DNA of 64,000 bases from Chloroflexota bacterium (GCA_018969485.1 JAGWYG010000002.1:1-64000), one strand, 5' to 3'. Numbered from the stretch's first letter, positions 52,095-64,000 are shown. The notes: generated by a model not told the origin, from the letters alone. Numbers and translations: made by a program.

Positions 52095-53084
52095 ATGCGC
52101 CAGCGCATCCTGATCGTGATGGGCATCCTGCTCGTCGTCGGCATCGCGCTGTATCTGGTGGGGGTCCGATCGACAAAGCTGCACATCTCGGTCGTCGCCG
52201 AGCCGATCGTATGCATCGGTGGCGAGCGCGCCAGCCTTGAGCAGTGTGCCAGCGGCTTTCCGTTCACCAACGGGCTGCTCACCACCGTGATCGTCGACGT
52301 ACTGCTGGTGCTGACGGCGTTTTTCACCGCGCGGCGCATGCAGTTGATCCCACGTGGCATCCAGAACACAGTCGAAGCGATCGTCGAAGGGTTTTACAAC
52401 TTCGCGAAGGGCGTCGATGCCAAAAACGTCGCCAAATTCTTCCCCTTCGCCGCATCAGCCTTCTTCTTCATGCTGTACGCCAACCTTCTCGGCCTCGTGC
52501 CGGGGGTCGGCAGCGTCGGCGCGTGCGTGCACGTCGACAAGGCGCACAACGAAGCCGTCGCACGCGGCCCAGTCGCCGACGTCGCGCCAGCCGCCGGCGA
52601 GAGCGAGGCGCCCGACTTCTTCGCCAGTTGGCCGGCCTCATGCCCGAAGGGCACCACGCTGGTCCCATACTTCCGGTCGCCGAGCGCCGATCTCAACAAC
52701 ACGCTGGCATTCGCCCTGATCGCCGTCTTCCTGGTGCAGGTCTTCGGCTTCCAGGCGCTGGGGCTTGGCTATCTCACCAAGTTCTTCAACTTCAAGGAAG
52801 GCGGGCTAGGCGTCTTCCTCGGCATCCTCGAGCTCATCTCCGAGATCGTACGCATCATCTCGTTTGCCTTCCGACTCTTCGGCAACATCTTCGCCGGGGA
52901 AGTCATTCTCGTCGTGATGGCATTCCTCTTCCCATACCTGTTGCCGGCGCCGTTCTACGCCTTCGAGATCTTTGTCGCCGTCATGCAGGCCATCGTCTTC
53001 GCCGTACTCTCGCTCGTATTCATGTCGCTCGCCACCCAGGCCCACGGCGGCCACGACGACAAGGGACACGCAGCGGCACACTGA
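52095..53084 (+). CDS. atpB: ATP synthase F0 subunit a
   Basis: A 329-residue membrane subunit forming the proton half-channels. The essential Arg is Arg260 in ISFAFRLFGNIFAGE, followed by the last helices. It is longer than common bacterial a subunits (about 240-270 residues) because of a hydrophilic insertion at about 140-200, after LLGLVPGVG, and an extended N-terminal outer segment. Cys40, Cys51, Cys144 and Cys183 all fall in these presumed extracytoplasmic parts. The C-terminus is His-rich (HGGHDDKGHAAAH). GGAGGGGG lies before ATG 52095. First gene of the atpBEFHAGDC order; no atpI precedes it. Confidence 0.94.
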   Translation: MRQRILIVMGILLVVGIALYLVGVRSTKLHISVVAEPIVCIGGERASLEQCASGFPFTNGLLTTVIVDVLLVLTAFFTARRMQLIPRGIQNTVEAIVEGFYNFAKGVDAKNVAKFFPFAASAFFFMLYANLLGLVPGVGSVGACVHVDKAHNEAVARGPVADVAPAAGESEAPDFFASWPASCPKGTTLVPYFRSPSADLNNTLAFALIAVFLVQVFGFQALGLGYLTKFFNFKEGGLGVFLGILELISEIVRIISFAFRLFGNIFAGEVILVVMAFLFPYLLPAPFYAFEIFVAVMQAIVFAVLSLVFMSLATQAHGGHDDKGHAAAH

Positions 53085-53159
53085 CCGGTCGGCACCGTCA
53101 TTCCCGGTTCGGATGCAACACCTGGTAAATGGACTAGACATCGATGGAGGACACCAGTC

Positions 53160-53393
53160 ATGACTGACGAAGGGGCGCGCATGATCGCGATGGCGCTGGC
53201 GGTGGGCCTTGGCGCAATCGGGCCCGGCGCAGGCATCGGCATCATCTTCAACGGCGCGCTGCAGGCGATGGGCCGCAATCCAGAGGCCGAAGGGACGCTG
53301 CGCACGTACATGTTCCTCGGGTTCGCGCTGGCCGAGTCGCTGTTCATCTTCGGCCTGGTGATTGGTCTGTTGATCGGCTTCAACATCATCTGA
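53160..53393 (+). CDS. atpE: ATP synthase F0 subunit c
   Basis: A 77-residue hairpin protein of two membrane helices forming the rotor ring. The Gly-rich first helix reads LGAIGPGAGIGII, the polar loop is GRNPEAEG, and the proton-carrying Glu is in GFALAESLFIFG. The sequence around the Glu does not show a sodium-specific set that I can be sure of, so proton coupling is assumed. GGAGG lies nine bases before ATG 53160. Confidence 0.95.
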   Translation: MTDEGARMIAMALAVGLGAIGPGAGIGIIFNGALQAMGRNPEAEGTLRTYMFLGFALAESLFIFGLVIGLLIGFNII

Positions 53394-53434
53394 GTCGCCT
53401 GCGCCCCGCGCGGGCCTGATGGAGGAGCACAGCC

Positions 53435-53926
53435 TTGGAACAGCTAGGAATCAACTGGGGCCTGCTGGTCGCACAGATCTTCAATGTCGCATTCGTCATC
53501 TGGCTGCTCTCGCGATTGCTGTATCAGCCAGTGCTGAAGATGTTGAACGAGCGCACCGAGCGCATCCAGCAAAGCCTGCAGGAAGCCGACCGCGTGAAGG
53601 AGCAGATGGCCGGCGCGAACCGCGAGTACGAGACCGAGCTCGCCCGTGCCCGCCAGGAAGCGGCAGCGATTGTGGCCCAGGCGCAGGAGCGCGCCAGGAC
53701 CCAGGAAGCCGAGATCGTCGCCCAGGCGCGCCAGGAAGCCGAGCGCATCCGCCGCGACGCCCGGGAGCAACTCGACCGCGAGCGCGAGCAGATGCTGCGC
53801 GATCTCAAGGGCCAGGTGGCCGATCTGGTCACCATCACCGCCTCGAAGGTCCTCGCCGCCGAGCTCAAGGGCCGGCACGATGCGCTGATCGAGGAGTCGC
53901 TGGCAGGCCTGGGCCGAAACAATTAG
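53435..53926 (+). CDS. atpF: ATP synthase F0 subunit b (TTG start)
   Basis: A 163-residue stator subunit: one N-terminal membrane helix (about 8-28, [20 protein letters not shown]) and a long charged coiled coil rich in Glu, Gln, Arg and Ala. The start is TTG 53435, chosen because GGAGGAG lies seven bases upstream and it gives the correct hydrophobic N-terminus; the nearby ATG 53419 is in a different frame. 41 bp after atpE. Confidence 0.93.
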   Translation: MEQLGINWGLLVAQIFNVAFVIWLLSRLLYQPVLKMLNERTERIQQSLQEADRVKEQMAGANREYETELARARQEAAAIVAQAQERARTQEAEIVAQARQEAERIRRDAREQLDREREQMLRDLKGQVADLVTITASKVLAAELKGRHDALIEESLAGLGRNN

Positions 53927-53989
53927 CATGCGGCGGAGCATGGTCGCGCCACGTCCGTGGCGCGTTCCGTCGCGTGCAGGAGGGACGAT

Positions 53990-54478
53990 GTGAGTACAGG
54001 GGAAGCCCAGATCGCCGCCCGTGCGCTCTACGACGTGGTGACGCGCGGGATGCTCAAGGGGCTGCGCGACGCCGACGCGGTGCGCGCTGCGCTGGGCGAC
54101 GGCGCGAGCGCCACGCAGGTGCTGGCGGCATTGCCGGCGGGTGTCGCACCCGAGGTGCGCAACCTCGTCGCCTCGCTGGCCCAGAGCGACGCGCTCGACC
54201 AGCTCCCGGCGATTGTGCGGTCATTCGAAGGGTTGGTGGGTGGTTCGGCGCAGCGGGTGCTCGACGGCGAGGTGACGAGTGCGATCGCGCTCGACAGCGC
54301 GCAGCAGGCACACATCCTCGCCGACTTGACGCAGCGCTACGGCGACCGGATCGTGGTGCGGTTCTCGGTCGATGAGTCGTTGATCGGCGGCCTGATCGTC
54401 CGCGTGGGCGACCGGGTGCTCGACAACAGCCTGCGCACGCGGCTGGCGGCGTTGCAGCGCAACATGATCGTCGGGTGA
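53990..54478 (+). CDS. atpH: ATP synthase F1 subunit delta (GTG start)
   Basis: A 162-residue subunit linking F1 to the b dimer. The N-terminal helical domain is followed by the conserved C-terminal stretch [37 protein letters not shown]. The start is GTG 53990 with AGGAGG about six bases upstream; the longer frame from 53957 has no site. N-terminal conservation is weak, as usual for delta. Confidence 0.92.
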   Translation: MSTGEAQIAARALYDVVTRGMLKGLRDADAVRAALGDGASATQVLAALPAGVAPEVRNLVASLAQSDALDQLPAIVRSFEGLVGGSAQRVLDGEVTSAIALDSAQQAHILADLTQRYGDRIVVRFSVDESLIGGLIVRVGDRVLDNSLRTRLAALQRNMIVG

Positions 54479-54509
54479 CAGCGAGCACAGAGTAAAAGAG
54501 GAGCCGGCG

Positions 54510-56081
<1,572 letters not shown>

Positions 56082-56100
56082 GCCTGAGCTGAGGTGACAG

Positions 56101-58438
<2,338 letters not shown>

Positions 58439-58463
58439 CATCGCACGCATGAGCGACCGCAAC

Positions 58464-58506
58464 GCCGCAGCGACCCGGCGGGCTACCGTCGTCGGGTCGC
58501 TGCGGC
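58464..58506 (+). promoter_or_regulatory. 14-bp perfect hairpin between atpD and atpC
   Basis: GCCGCAGCGACCCG at 58464-58477 pairs without mismatch with CGGGTCGCTGCGGC at 58493-58506 around a 15-base loop. It ends about 14 bases before the atpC binding site. It could partly terminate, block ribosome movement or protect the upstream mRNA from 3' decay, and so set epsilon lower than beta. Confidence 0.8.
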
Positions 58507-58530
58507 GCACCTGCGGCGATGGGGGAGATG

Positions 58531-58950
58531 ATGCCGTTCCACCTGGAGATCGTGACCGCCGAGCGCGTGGTGCTCTCGGATGATGTCGATCAGATCAATG
58601 TGCCCACGAAGGACGGCCGGATCGGCATTCTGCCGCGCCACATGCCGCTGTTGACGATCCTCGATGTCGGCGAGCTCGATATCATCAAGAATGGCACGAC
58701 GAGCGCCTATGTCGTGACCGGTGGCTTCATGGAAGTGCTGCCGACGCGGGTGACCATCCTCGCCGATGCGGCCAACCGCGATGATGAGATCGACCAGTCC
58801 CGCGCCGAAGAGGCGCGACGCCGCGCCGAGGCGATCCTGGCGCAGCGTCGCAGCGATCAGGAGATGGCGCTGGCAGAAGCCGAGCTTCGGCGCGCCCTGA
58901 TTGAGCTGAAACTCGTCTCGCTGCGCAACCTGAAGGGGCGCAATCAGTAG
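58531..58950 (+). CDS. atpC: ATP synthase F1 subunit epsilon
   Basis: A 139-residue regulatory rotor subunit. The N-terminal beta sandwich contains LEIVTAERVVLSDDVDQINVPTKDGRIGILPRHMPLLT, and the C-terminal helical hairpin starts near EEARRRAEAIL. Starts at ATG 58531 after GGGGGAG; ATG 58519 and 58528 are too close to or ahead of that site. Last subunit gene of the operon; a small hairpin GCCCTC/GAGGGC (58951-58966) follows. Confidence 0.94.
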   Translation: MPFHLEIVTAERVVLSDDVDQINVPTKDGRIGILPRHMPLLTILDVGELDIIKNGTTSAYVVTGGFMEVLPTRVTILADAANRDDEIDQSRAEEARRRAEAILAQRRSDQEMALAEAELRRALIELKLVSLRNLKGRNQ

Positions 58951-58966
58951 GCCCTCCCACGAGGGC
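58951..58966 (+). terminator. Short hairpin after atpC
   Basis: GCCCTC at 58951-58956 pairs with GAGGGC at 58961-58966 around a four-base loop, starting right after the atpC stop. It is weak and has no T-run, so read-through into mreB is likely. Confidence 0.4.
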
Positions 58967-59004
58967 GCAACGCGACGCGTGATCGCGTGCGGTAGGAGCA
59001 CCAC

Positions 59005-60015
59005 ATGGCGCGAAAGATCGGTATCGACCTGGGAACGGCAAACGTGCTGGTCAATGTCAGGGGACGCGGCATCGTCTTGTCGGAACCGTCGGTCGTCGCC
59101 CTGTCGACCAAAGACAACCGCATCAAGGCGGTCGGTGCCGATGCGCTGGCAATGCTCGGTCGCGAACCGGAGAGCATCGAGGTGATCCGTCCGTTGCGCA
59201 ATGGCGTGATCGCCGACTATGACATCACTGAGGCGATGCTGAAGTATTTCATCCGGAAGGCGAGCGGTCCAATCAACATCAGCAAGCCGGATGTGATGAT
59301 CTGCATTCCTGCCGGCGTGACGACGGTGGAGATGCGCGCGGTGCGCCAGGCTGCACTCACCGCCGGGGCGCGCGTCGCCTATCTGATCCGCGAGCCGCTT
59401 GCTGCGGCGATCGGTGCGAATATTCCGGTGGCACAGCCCTCGGGCAACATGATCATCGACATCGGCGGCGGAACGACCGAGGTTGCGGTGATCTCGCTGA
59501 ATGATATCGTCGCGAGCCACTCGGTGCGCGTCGGCGGCAACAAGTTCGATGAGACGATCGCCGGCTACATCAAGCGGAAGTACAACGTCCTGATCGGCGA
59601 GCGGACTGCCGAGAGCATCAAGATCGAGATCGGTGCGGCGCTGCCGCTCGAGCGGCCGCTGACGATGCAGGTGCGCGGTCGCGATCAGGTGGCGGGTCTG
59701 CCCCGTACCATCGAGGTCAATTCGAACGAGATCACCGAGGCGATCCAGGAGCCGCTCGAGGCGGTGATCAATGCGGTGCGCATGGTGCTGGCCGAGACGC
59801 CGCCCGAATTGTCGTCGGACATCATCGACAAGGGCATGATCATGAGTGGCGGCGGCTCGATGCTGCGCCGCATCAATGAGCTACTCACCGAAGTGACTGG
59901 CGTGCCGTGCTATGTGGCCGATCAGCCGGCGAACTGTGTCGCGATCGGCACCGGATTGGCGCTCGAGTATATCGACATTCTGCGCGACAGCTTGTCGGGA
60001 GATGATCTCGGCTGA
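59005..60015 (+). CDS. mreB: Rod-shape-determining protein MreB/Mbl
   Basis: A 336-residue bacterial actin. It shows the phosphate-1 loop [11 protein letters not shown], connect-1 [12 protein letters not shown], phosphate-2 [13 protein letters not shown], and the adenosine motif [11 protein letters not shown]. It polymerises under the membrane and guides lateral wall synthesis; the amphipathic N-terminal membrane helix of Gram-negative MreB is absent. AGGAG precedes ATG 59005. No mreC or mreD is nearby. The stop and the next start share one base (TGATG). Confidence 0.94.
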   Translation: MARKIGIDLGTANVLVNVRGRGIVLSEPSVVALSTKDNRIKAVGADALAMLGREPESIEVIRPLRNGVIADYDITEAMLKYFIRKASGPINISKPDVMICIPAGVTTVEMRAVRQAALTAGARVAYLIREPLAAAIGANIPVAQPSGNMIIDIGGGTTEVAVISLNDIVASHSVRVGGNKFDETIAGYIKRKYNVLIGERTAESIKIEIGAALPLERPLTMQVRGRDQVAGLPRTIEVNSNEITEAIQEPLEAVINAVRMVLAETPPELSSDIIDKGMIMSGGGSMLRRINELLTEVTGVPCYVADQPANCVAIGTGLALEYIDILRDSLSGDDLG

Positions 60016-60710
60016 TGCGACAGAGCTTCAACCCGCCGGCGACCGGCCTGGTGCTGGAGATCGGCAGCGGCGACAATCCGAATCCGCGCTCGAATGTGCT
60101 GGTGGATCGCTTCCTCGGGAGCGATAACCGCGAGCGCGGCGGCGATCTGGTGGTCGACCGGCCGTTTGTGGTGGCGGACGCACATCATCTGCCGTTCCGC
60201 GACGGCGCGTTCGCGTATACGATCTGCTCGCATATCCTCGAACACATGGATGACCCGGCGCAGTTTGCCCGCGAACTGTCGCGGGTCAGTCGTGCCGGCT
60301 ATGTCCAGAGCCCGTCGGAGATTGCCGAGCGGCTGTTTCACTGGTCGTTCCACCGCTGGTATGTGAACCGCGTCGGCGATACGCTGGTGCTGCATCCGCG
60401 TGATCCCGATGAGCCGTTCGGCGAGTTCTTCGATTACCTCTACGAGTACAACCCGGCGTACTACTACTTTCAGCGCAGCATGCCGGACCTGTTCTGGGTT
60501 GAGCTTGAGTGGCACGACCGGTTGCACGTCGAGGTGCGCGATGCGTCGCCGCTGCCGCTGCGCGATCCGGCGGCACTGCGGCGCCTGGTGCAGCCGCGCC
60601 TGTCGCTGGTTGGCCAGGTTCGGCTGTTCATCACGACGCTGCTGGCGCGCAGCGTGCGCGCCGAGACGCGGCGACGCCTGCGGGCCGTGTTCGGCCGCAG
60701 CTATGTCTGA
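60015..60710 (+). CDS. SAM-dependent methyltransferase (type 11-like)
   Basis: A 231-residue class I methyltransferase. The SAM motif is LEIGSGDNPNP (14-24), acidic motif VADAHHLPFRDGAFAY (about 54-69), and ILEHMDDPAQFARELSRV (about 75-92) is typical of type 11 enzymes. The C-terminal part, rich in Trp and Tyr (FHWSFHRWYVN, YYYFQRSMPDLFW), is specific and may bind an aromatic or lipid substrate, which is unknown. It overlaps mreB by one base and the next gene by eight. Confidence 0.85.
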   Translation: MRQSFNPPATGLVLEIGSGDNPNPRSNVLVDRFLGSDNRERGGDLVVDRPFVVADAHHLPFRDGAFAYTICSHILEHMDDPAQFARELSRVSRAGYVQSPSEIAERLFHWSFHRWYVNRVGDTLVLHPRDPDEPFGEFFDYLYEYNPAYYYFQRSMPDLFWVELEWHDRLHVEVRDASPLPLRDPAALRRLVQPRLSLVGQVRLFITTLLARSVRAETRRRLRAVFGRSYV

Positions 60711-61185
60711 TCCAGCCTGGGTGCAGGTCGCGCTGCTGAAACCACGCAAGCGCCAGACCGTGCGCTATCCTGCCGAGGTGCTGTGGCGTACGGCGACCAG
60801 CATCGCGGTGCGGGCCGCGTGGAGTCGTGGCACGGTCGATCTGGGCTACCTGTGTTTCGAACCGGGCGACTCGCTGATCGAGTACTTCTACAGCGACCGC
60901 TGGTTCAACGTGTTTGCCATCTATGGCGCCGATGGCCGCCACAAGGGTTGGTACTGCAACGTCACACGGCCAGCATCGCTGGCGGCGGCCGAGGTGGTCT
61001 CGGAGGATCTGGAGTTGGATCTCTTCGTGACGCCTGATCGGGCGACGCTGCTGCGCCTCGACGTCGATGAGTTCGAGTCGTGCGGGTTCGCACAGCACGA
61101 CCCCGCAACCTATCGGGCGGCGTATGCGGCGCTGGCCGACCTCGAGGCGCTGGCGCGTGCTGGCGCCGCGCCGTTTGACGCGTGA
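60703..61185 (+). CDS. DUF402 (FomD/NtdP-like) protein
   Basis: A 160-residue protein of the DUF402 family, which includes nucleoside tri/diphosphatases and FomD hydrolases acting on nucleotide-linked phosphates. The signature FSDRWFNVFAIY...HKGWYCNV (about 66-88) and the acidic SEDLELDLFVTPD (about 100-112), which binds a divalent metal in the family, are present. ATG 60703 overlaps the methyltransferase stop by eight bases, so mreB, the methyltransferase and this gene are one translationally coupled unit. Confidence 0.85.
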   Translation: MSDPAWVQVALLKPRKRQTVRYPAEVLWRTATSIAVRAAWSRGTVDLGYLCFEPGDSLIEYFYSDRWFNVFAIYGADGRHKGWYCNVTRPASLAAAEVVSEDLELDLFVTPDRATLLRLDVDEFESCGFAQHDPATYRAAYAALADLEALARAGAAPFDA

Positions 61186-61196
61186 GCCACGTCCCC

Positions 61197-61216
61197 GCGG
61201 GAGCGCGGCGTCCCGC
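61197..61216. terminator. Hairpin between convergent genes
   Basis: GCGGGA (61197-61202) pairs with TCCCGC (61211-61216) around an eight-base loop, in the 91-bp gap between DUF402 and rhodanese stops. No T-run. Confidence 0.5.
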
Positions 61217-61276
61217 GCCCGCTGATGCCACGCGCCGCGATCCGCACCAGATCCCCGAGGCGCGGTCATCAGCGCG

Positions 61277-62122
61277 TCATGGCTCGTCGCCGGTGGCGAT
61301 CGGCCGCGCCGGATCGCTCGACCAGTCGCTCCACGACCCGGGATAGAGCAGCGCATCGCGACCGAGCAGGTGCAGCGCGAACACCGTGTGGGTTGCACTG
61401 ACCCCCGAGCCACAGTAGCAGATGACCTGCGTCGCATCGGCGACGCCGAGCGCAGCGTAGCGCGCTGCCAGCGCCGCAGCCGGCTTGAGTCGGCCATCGG
61501 CGGTGACATCGCCGCTGAAGTGGGCCGAGCGCGCGCCGGGGATGTGGCCGGCGCGCGAATCCAGCGGCTCAACGCGGCCGGCATAGCGCTCAGCCGCCCG
61601 CGAATCCAGCAGCAGCGTTCCGGGAGCCGCGCACGCCTGCGCGACACCATCGGCATCGATGGTGAGCCCGTCGCGCCAGCGTGGCACGAAGACCGCACGG
61701 GGCGGCGCAACCGGCTGGTCGCTGGTGGGGAACCCCGCCGCACACCACGCCTGCCAGCCGCCGTCGAGGATCGAGACCGCTGCGTGGCCATATGCGCGCA
61801 GCAGCCACCACAGCCGCGTCGCCGCCATGCCGCCGGGCAGGTCATAGGCGACCACGTGAACATCGGCGCCGATGCCGACACGCGATGCCGTCGCCGCAAA
61901 CGCGTCGGCATCCGGCAATGGGTGCCGGCCCGGCCCGCTGCCGGGTGGGCCCGACAGATCAGCGGCGACATCAAGGTAGACGGCGCCGGGGATGTGGCTG
62001 CCACCGTACTCGGCAGCGCCACGCTGCGGTTCCAGCAAGTACCAGCGCGTGTCGACGATCCGGACGCGTGGATCGTCGCAGTGCGCCGCGAGCCAGTCGA
62101 CGCTCACCAGGGGTTCAATCAT
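61277..62122 (-). CDS. Two-domain sulfurtransferase (thiosulfate/3-mercaptopyruvate type)
   Basis: A 281-residue rhodanese with tandem domains. The active cysteine is Cys237 in CYCGSGVSATH of the C-terminal domain; the N-terminal domain is inactive (AYDLPGGMAATR has no Cys). DTRWYLLEPQRG...YGGSHIPGAVYLD is the usual opening. The CGSGV(S/T)A loop is near the mercaptopyruvate form, though the donor cannot be settled. It starts at ATG 62122 and follows the MBL-fold gene by 81 bp. Confidence 0.92.
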   Translation of the reverse strand: MIEPLVSVDWLAAHCDDPRVRIVDTRWYLLEPQRGAAEYGGSHIPGAVYLDVAADLSGPPGSGPGRHPLPDADAFAATASRVGIGADVHVVAYDLPGGMAATRLWWLLRAYGHAAVSILDGGWQAWCAAGFPTSDQPVAPPRAVFVPRWRDGLTIDADGVAQACAAPGTLLLDSRAAERYAGRVEPLDSRAGHIPGARSAHFSGDVTADGRLKPAAALAARYAALGVADATQVICYCGSGVSATHTVFALHLLGRDALLYPGSWSDWSSDPARPIATGDEP

Positions 62123-62203
62123 GATCGGTCTCCTCCGGCATCTCGCCGGTCCATCAGTGCTGCCTGACCGCCACGCCTGCCGGGGCGCTTCGGCAGCGCC
62201 GGC

Positions 62204-63214
62204 TCAGCCGAGCATGTAGCGGGGCGGGGCGTCGGGATCATCATAGAGTTGATCGGCATTGGTGATGCGCAGCTCACCGCGGGTATCCAGGTACTCCACA
62301 TACGCACCAATCTTCTGCAGCCCGAGCAGCAGATTGAAATCACGAATGCGCGGATGCACCGCCTCAGTGATCTCGGCGATGGTGCGTGGCACCGCACACG
62401 CATGGCGCACGCGCTCGAGGCGGCGTCGCTGGTCGCGTTCCATGTCATCGATCGCTGATCCCAGATCGGGCATCGGATCATCATGCCCACCGAGCGCCAT
62501 CGTCACCCCCGTGACCCGTCGCAGCCGCTCCAGCGACGCCAGGTAATGCATCAGCCCGCTCGACGGCGCGAGGTGCTCCGGAGCGAGAAACATCGCCGTC
62601 GTCGGCAGGATCTGGTCCGCCGTCAGCAACAGATCATCGAGCAGCAGGCAGACGTGTCCGGCACAATGCCCTGGCGTGTGAATCACCTGGAACCGGTCGT
62701 CGAGCCGCTCACCATCGTGCAGGATGCGTTCCGGCGCGACAGAGGGATACCCCGCACGGCCACCGCCATGAAACTGCTCCAGATGGACACGCTGCGCCGG
62801 AGCGACGCCGGCGAAGCGCAGATAGTCGCGCATGGTGCGCACGCTCAGCGCGTGGCGCTCGTCATAGGCGGCGATGATGCTGCGATCGAGGACATGGATC
62901 GCGACTGGCGCTGCGGTACGGCGGCGCACATGCCCCAGGCCGCCATAGTGATCGATATGACCATGAGACACCACAATCCGGCTGAGGTGCGACCACTCGA
63001 CCGGCTCGCCCCAGTCATCGCGCACGCTCGCCAGCCCGGCATCCAGGTCGGCGTCGCTGGTTCCACGGCCACTCCCGACGTCGATCAGCGCGCAATACGC
63101 GCCATCGACCACCAGATACGCATACCCGATCATCCAGGGAAAGACGTGGAGCGGCAGGCGGTAGACGCGCGCGCCGCCGGCGCTGAGATAGCGGGTAACC
63201 GATGGGGTCGTCAT
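62204..63214 (-). CDS. MBL-fold metallo-hydrolase
   Basis: A 336-residue metallo-beta-lactamase-fold hydrolase. The zinc motif is HGHIDH at 84-89 in IVVSHGHIDHYGGLGHV, with further ligands in TPGHCAGHVCLLL and the late GGHDDP. After the domain (to about 235) comes a helical segment and a winged-helix-like end (RTIAEITEAVHPRIRDFNLLLGL...YLDTRGEL), the LACTB2-like arrangement. Possible substrates include thioesters or nucleic acids. It starts at ATG 63214, 12 bp after the menA stop, so it is probably co-transcribed with menA. Confidence 0.9.
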   Translation of the reverse strand: MTTPSVTRYLSAGGARVYRLPLHVFPWMIGYAYLVVDGAYCALIDVGSGRGTSDADLDAGLASVRDDWGEPVEWSHLSRIVVSHGHIDHYGGLGHVRRRTAAPVAIHVLDRSIIAAYDERHALSVRTMRDYLRFAGVAPAQRVHLEQFHGGGRAGYPSVAPERILHDGERLDDRFQVIHTPGHCAGHVCLLLDDLLLTADQILPTTAMFLAPEHLAPSSGLMHYLASLERLRRVTGVTMALGGHDDPMPDLGSAIDDMERDQRRRLERVRHACAVPRTIAEITEAVHPRIRDFNLLLGLQKIGAYVEYLDTRGELRITNADQLYDDPDAPPRYMLG

Positions 63215-63226
63215 GAATGATCCGTC

Positions 63227-64000
63227 CTATGTTCGGGGCAACACCAGCGCCAGCAGCCAGCCGGCGACCATCAGGACGCCGGTCTGCAGGTGCAGTTGCG
63301 CCGCCAGCGGAACGATCGGCTGCAGGCGGCCCGGTTCGCTCTCGGCCGCAGCGATGCGCATCAGGCGCACCGCGACCGGCAGCGTGAGCAGGCCGAGCAG
63401 CGTCGGCCACGGGGCGACGCCTGCGGCCACCAGTGCGACCAGCGCCACGTACGCGCCGATGAGCAGCGCATACAGCTCGATCCTGGCGCCCTCGCGGCCC
63501 AGGATCGTCGCCAGCGTGCGTTTGCCGCTGCGCCGATCGCCGTCAAGATCGCGCAGATTGTTGGCGTGCAGGATCGCCGCCACCAGCAGGCCCACCGGCA
63601 GGGCCGCCAGGATCACCCCGAGCGGCGCATCGCGCCGCTGCACGTAATACGCGCCGACGACGATCATCGGCCCCATGAAGATGAACACCGCCAGTTCGCC
63701 GAGGCCATGATATGCCAGCGCGAACGGGCCGGCCGTATAGAAGAATCCGACGGCTACGCTGATGATGCCGATCCAGAGGATCAGCGGACCACTGACGCTG
63801 ACCAGATACAGGCCAATCGACGCCCCCACGCCAAACGCCGCGATTCCGCCGATCAGGACCTGCCGCGGCGTCAGCGCCCCTTGCAGCAGCGCATCACCAG
63901 TCCCAATCGAACCCGGCTGGTCTGTGCCCTTCTGGTAATCGTAGTAGTCGTTCACCAGATTCGTACCGCCCTGGATCGCCACCGAGCCGATCAGCGTCAG
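63227..64000 (-). CDS. menA: 1,4-dihydroxy-2-naphthoate prenyltransferase (MenA), 5' end beyond the window
   Basis: A UbiA-superfamily membrane prenyltransferase that attaches the polyprenyl tail to DHNA in menaquinone synthesis. 257 residues are present; the frame is open to the right edge, so the first tens of residues are missing. The two Asp-rich sites are visible: NLVNDYYDYQKGTD and NNLRDLDGDRRSGKRTLA. About seven membrane helices follow. The GTG near 63982 lies inside the protein (LTLIGSVAIQGGTNL) and is not the start. Menaquinone is expected in Chloroflexota respiration or phototrophy. Confidence 0.92.
   Translation of the reverse strand: MTLIGSVAIQGGTNLVNDYYDYQKGTDQPGSIGTGDALLQGALTPRQVLIGGIAAFGVGASIGLYLVSVSGPLILWIGIISVAVGFFYTAGPFALAYHGLGELAVFIFMGPMIVVGAYYVQRRDAPLGVILAALPVGLLVAAILHANNLRDLDGDRRSGKRTLATILGREGARIELYALLIGAYVALVALVAAGVAPWPTLLGLLTLPVAVRLMRIAAAESEPGRLQPIVPLAAQLHLQTGVLMVAGWLLALVLPRT

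Noticed and set aside
53419-54375. 318-residue plus-strand frame overlapping atpF and atpH
   Set aside because: Its ATG shares the atpF binding site but the frame is out of register; atpF and atpH in the other frames show the correct membrane helix and delta motifs.
63983-64000. GTG near 63982 as the menA start
   Set aside because: The sequence upstream (LTLIGS) continues the first UbiA helix, so the gene is cut by the window edge and this codon is internal.

Overview
The window is a GC-rich bacterial chromosome segment (most genes look about two-thirds G+C) and most resembles a filamentous member of the Chloroflexota, class Chloroflexia (Roseiflexus/Kouleothrix-like). That assignment is an inference from gene content: an OpcA-Zwf pair, a mycoredoxin-like glutaredoxin, a four-repeat ribosomal protein S1, MenA (menaquinone), SURF1 (aerobic respiration), a HAS-barrel protein and one complete F-type ATP synthase operon. 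No rRNA, tRNA or CRISPR array was found.

Layout. 1-2.0 kb: an acyl-CoA dehydrogenase and a DUF6624-like protein (minus strand). 2.0-2.9 kb: a gene-free stretch with a duplicated 90-bp segment. 2.9-9.8 kb: a soluble GAF/PAS histidine kinase, an unassigned TIM-barrel-type protein, a SURF1-amidase pair and an Hsp70-like YegD protein. 10.0-12.4 kb: a two-propeller WD40 gene whose 5' half is AT-rich and 3' half GC-rich, followed by AT-rich non-coding DNA and a 61-bp tandem repeat. 12.8-18.2 kb: a lipoprotein M1 peptidase, then a coupled set of GH4 glycosidase, neutral-ceramidase-like hydrolase and DegT/StsC-type aminotransferase. 18.3-28.7 kb: glycerate kinase and TerC, PurA, glutaredoxin, E1 alpha/beta 2-oxoacid dehydrogenase, a flippase-like membrane protein, OpcA and Zwf. 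28.8-33.7 kb: a large pseudophosphatase/beta-propeller membrane protein and a CapD/FlaA1-type sugar-nucleotide dehydratase.

33.8-37.6 kb: rpsA with a full-consensus promoter, an ISAs1-family insertion sequence ending 21 bp upstream of that promoter, and 1.2 kb of gene-free, repeat-bearing DNA. 37.7-43.2 kb: Hsp20 facing a tight operon of soluble histidine kinase, OmpR-type regulator, SppA peptidase and CnoX-type thioredoxin, which reads as a protein-quality-control module. 43.2-51.8 kb: a glycosyltransferase, a pseudokinase fused to a formylglycine-generating-enzyme domain, a HAS-barrel protein, a LuxR-type regulator with a dead receiver, a HyuA-type hydrolase, a PspC protein and a conserved protein of unknown function.

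51.9-59 kb: atpB-E-F-H-A-G-D-C behind a good sigma-70-type promoter. A strong hairpin sits between atpD and atpC, and AtpB carries an unusual cysteine-bearing extracytoplasmic insertion. 59-61.2 kb: MreB, a methyltransferase and a DUF402 protein, overlapping end to end. 61.2-64 kb (minus strand): a two-domain rhodanese, an MBL-fold hydrolase and MenA, which is cut by the right edge.

The most unusual features are the compositional chimera at the WD40 gene, three signalling proteins that have lost their catalytic residues (pseudophosphatase, pseudokinase-FGE, pseudo-receiver), the coupled GH4/ceramidase-like/aminotransferase operon, and the Hsp20 / kinase-regulator-SppA-CnoX module.
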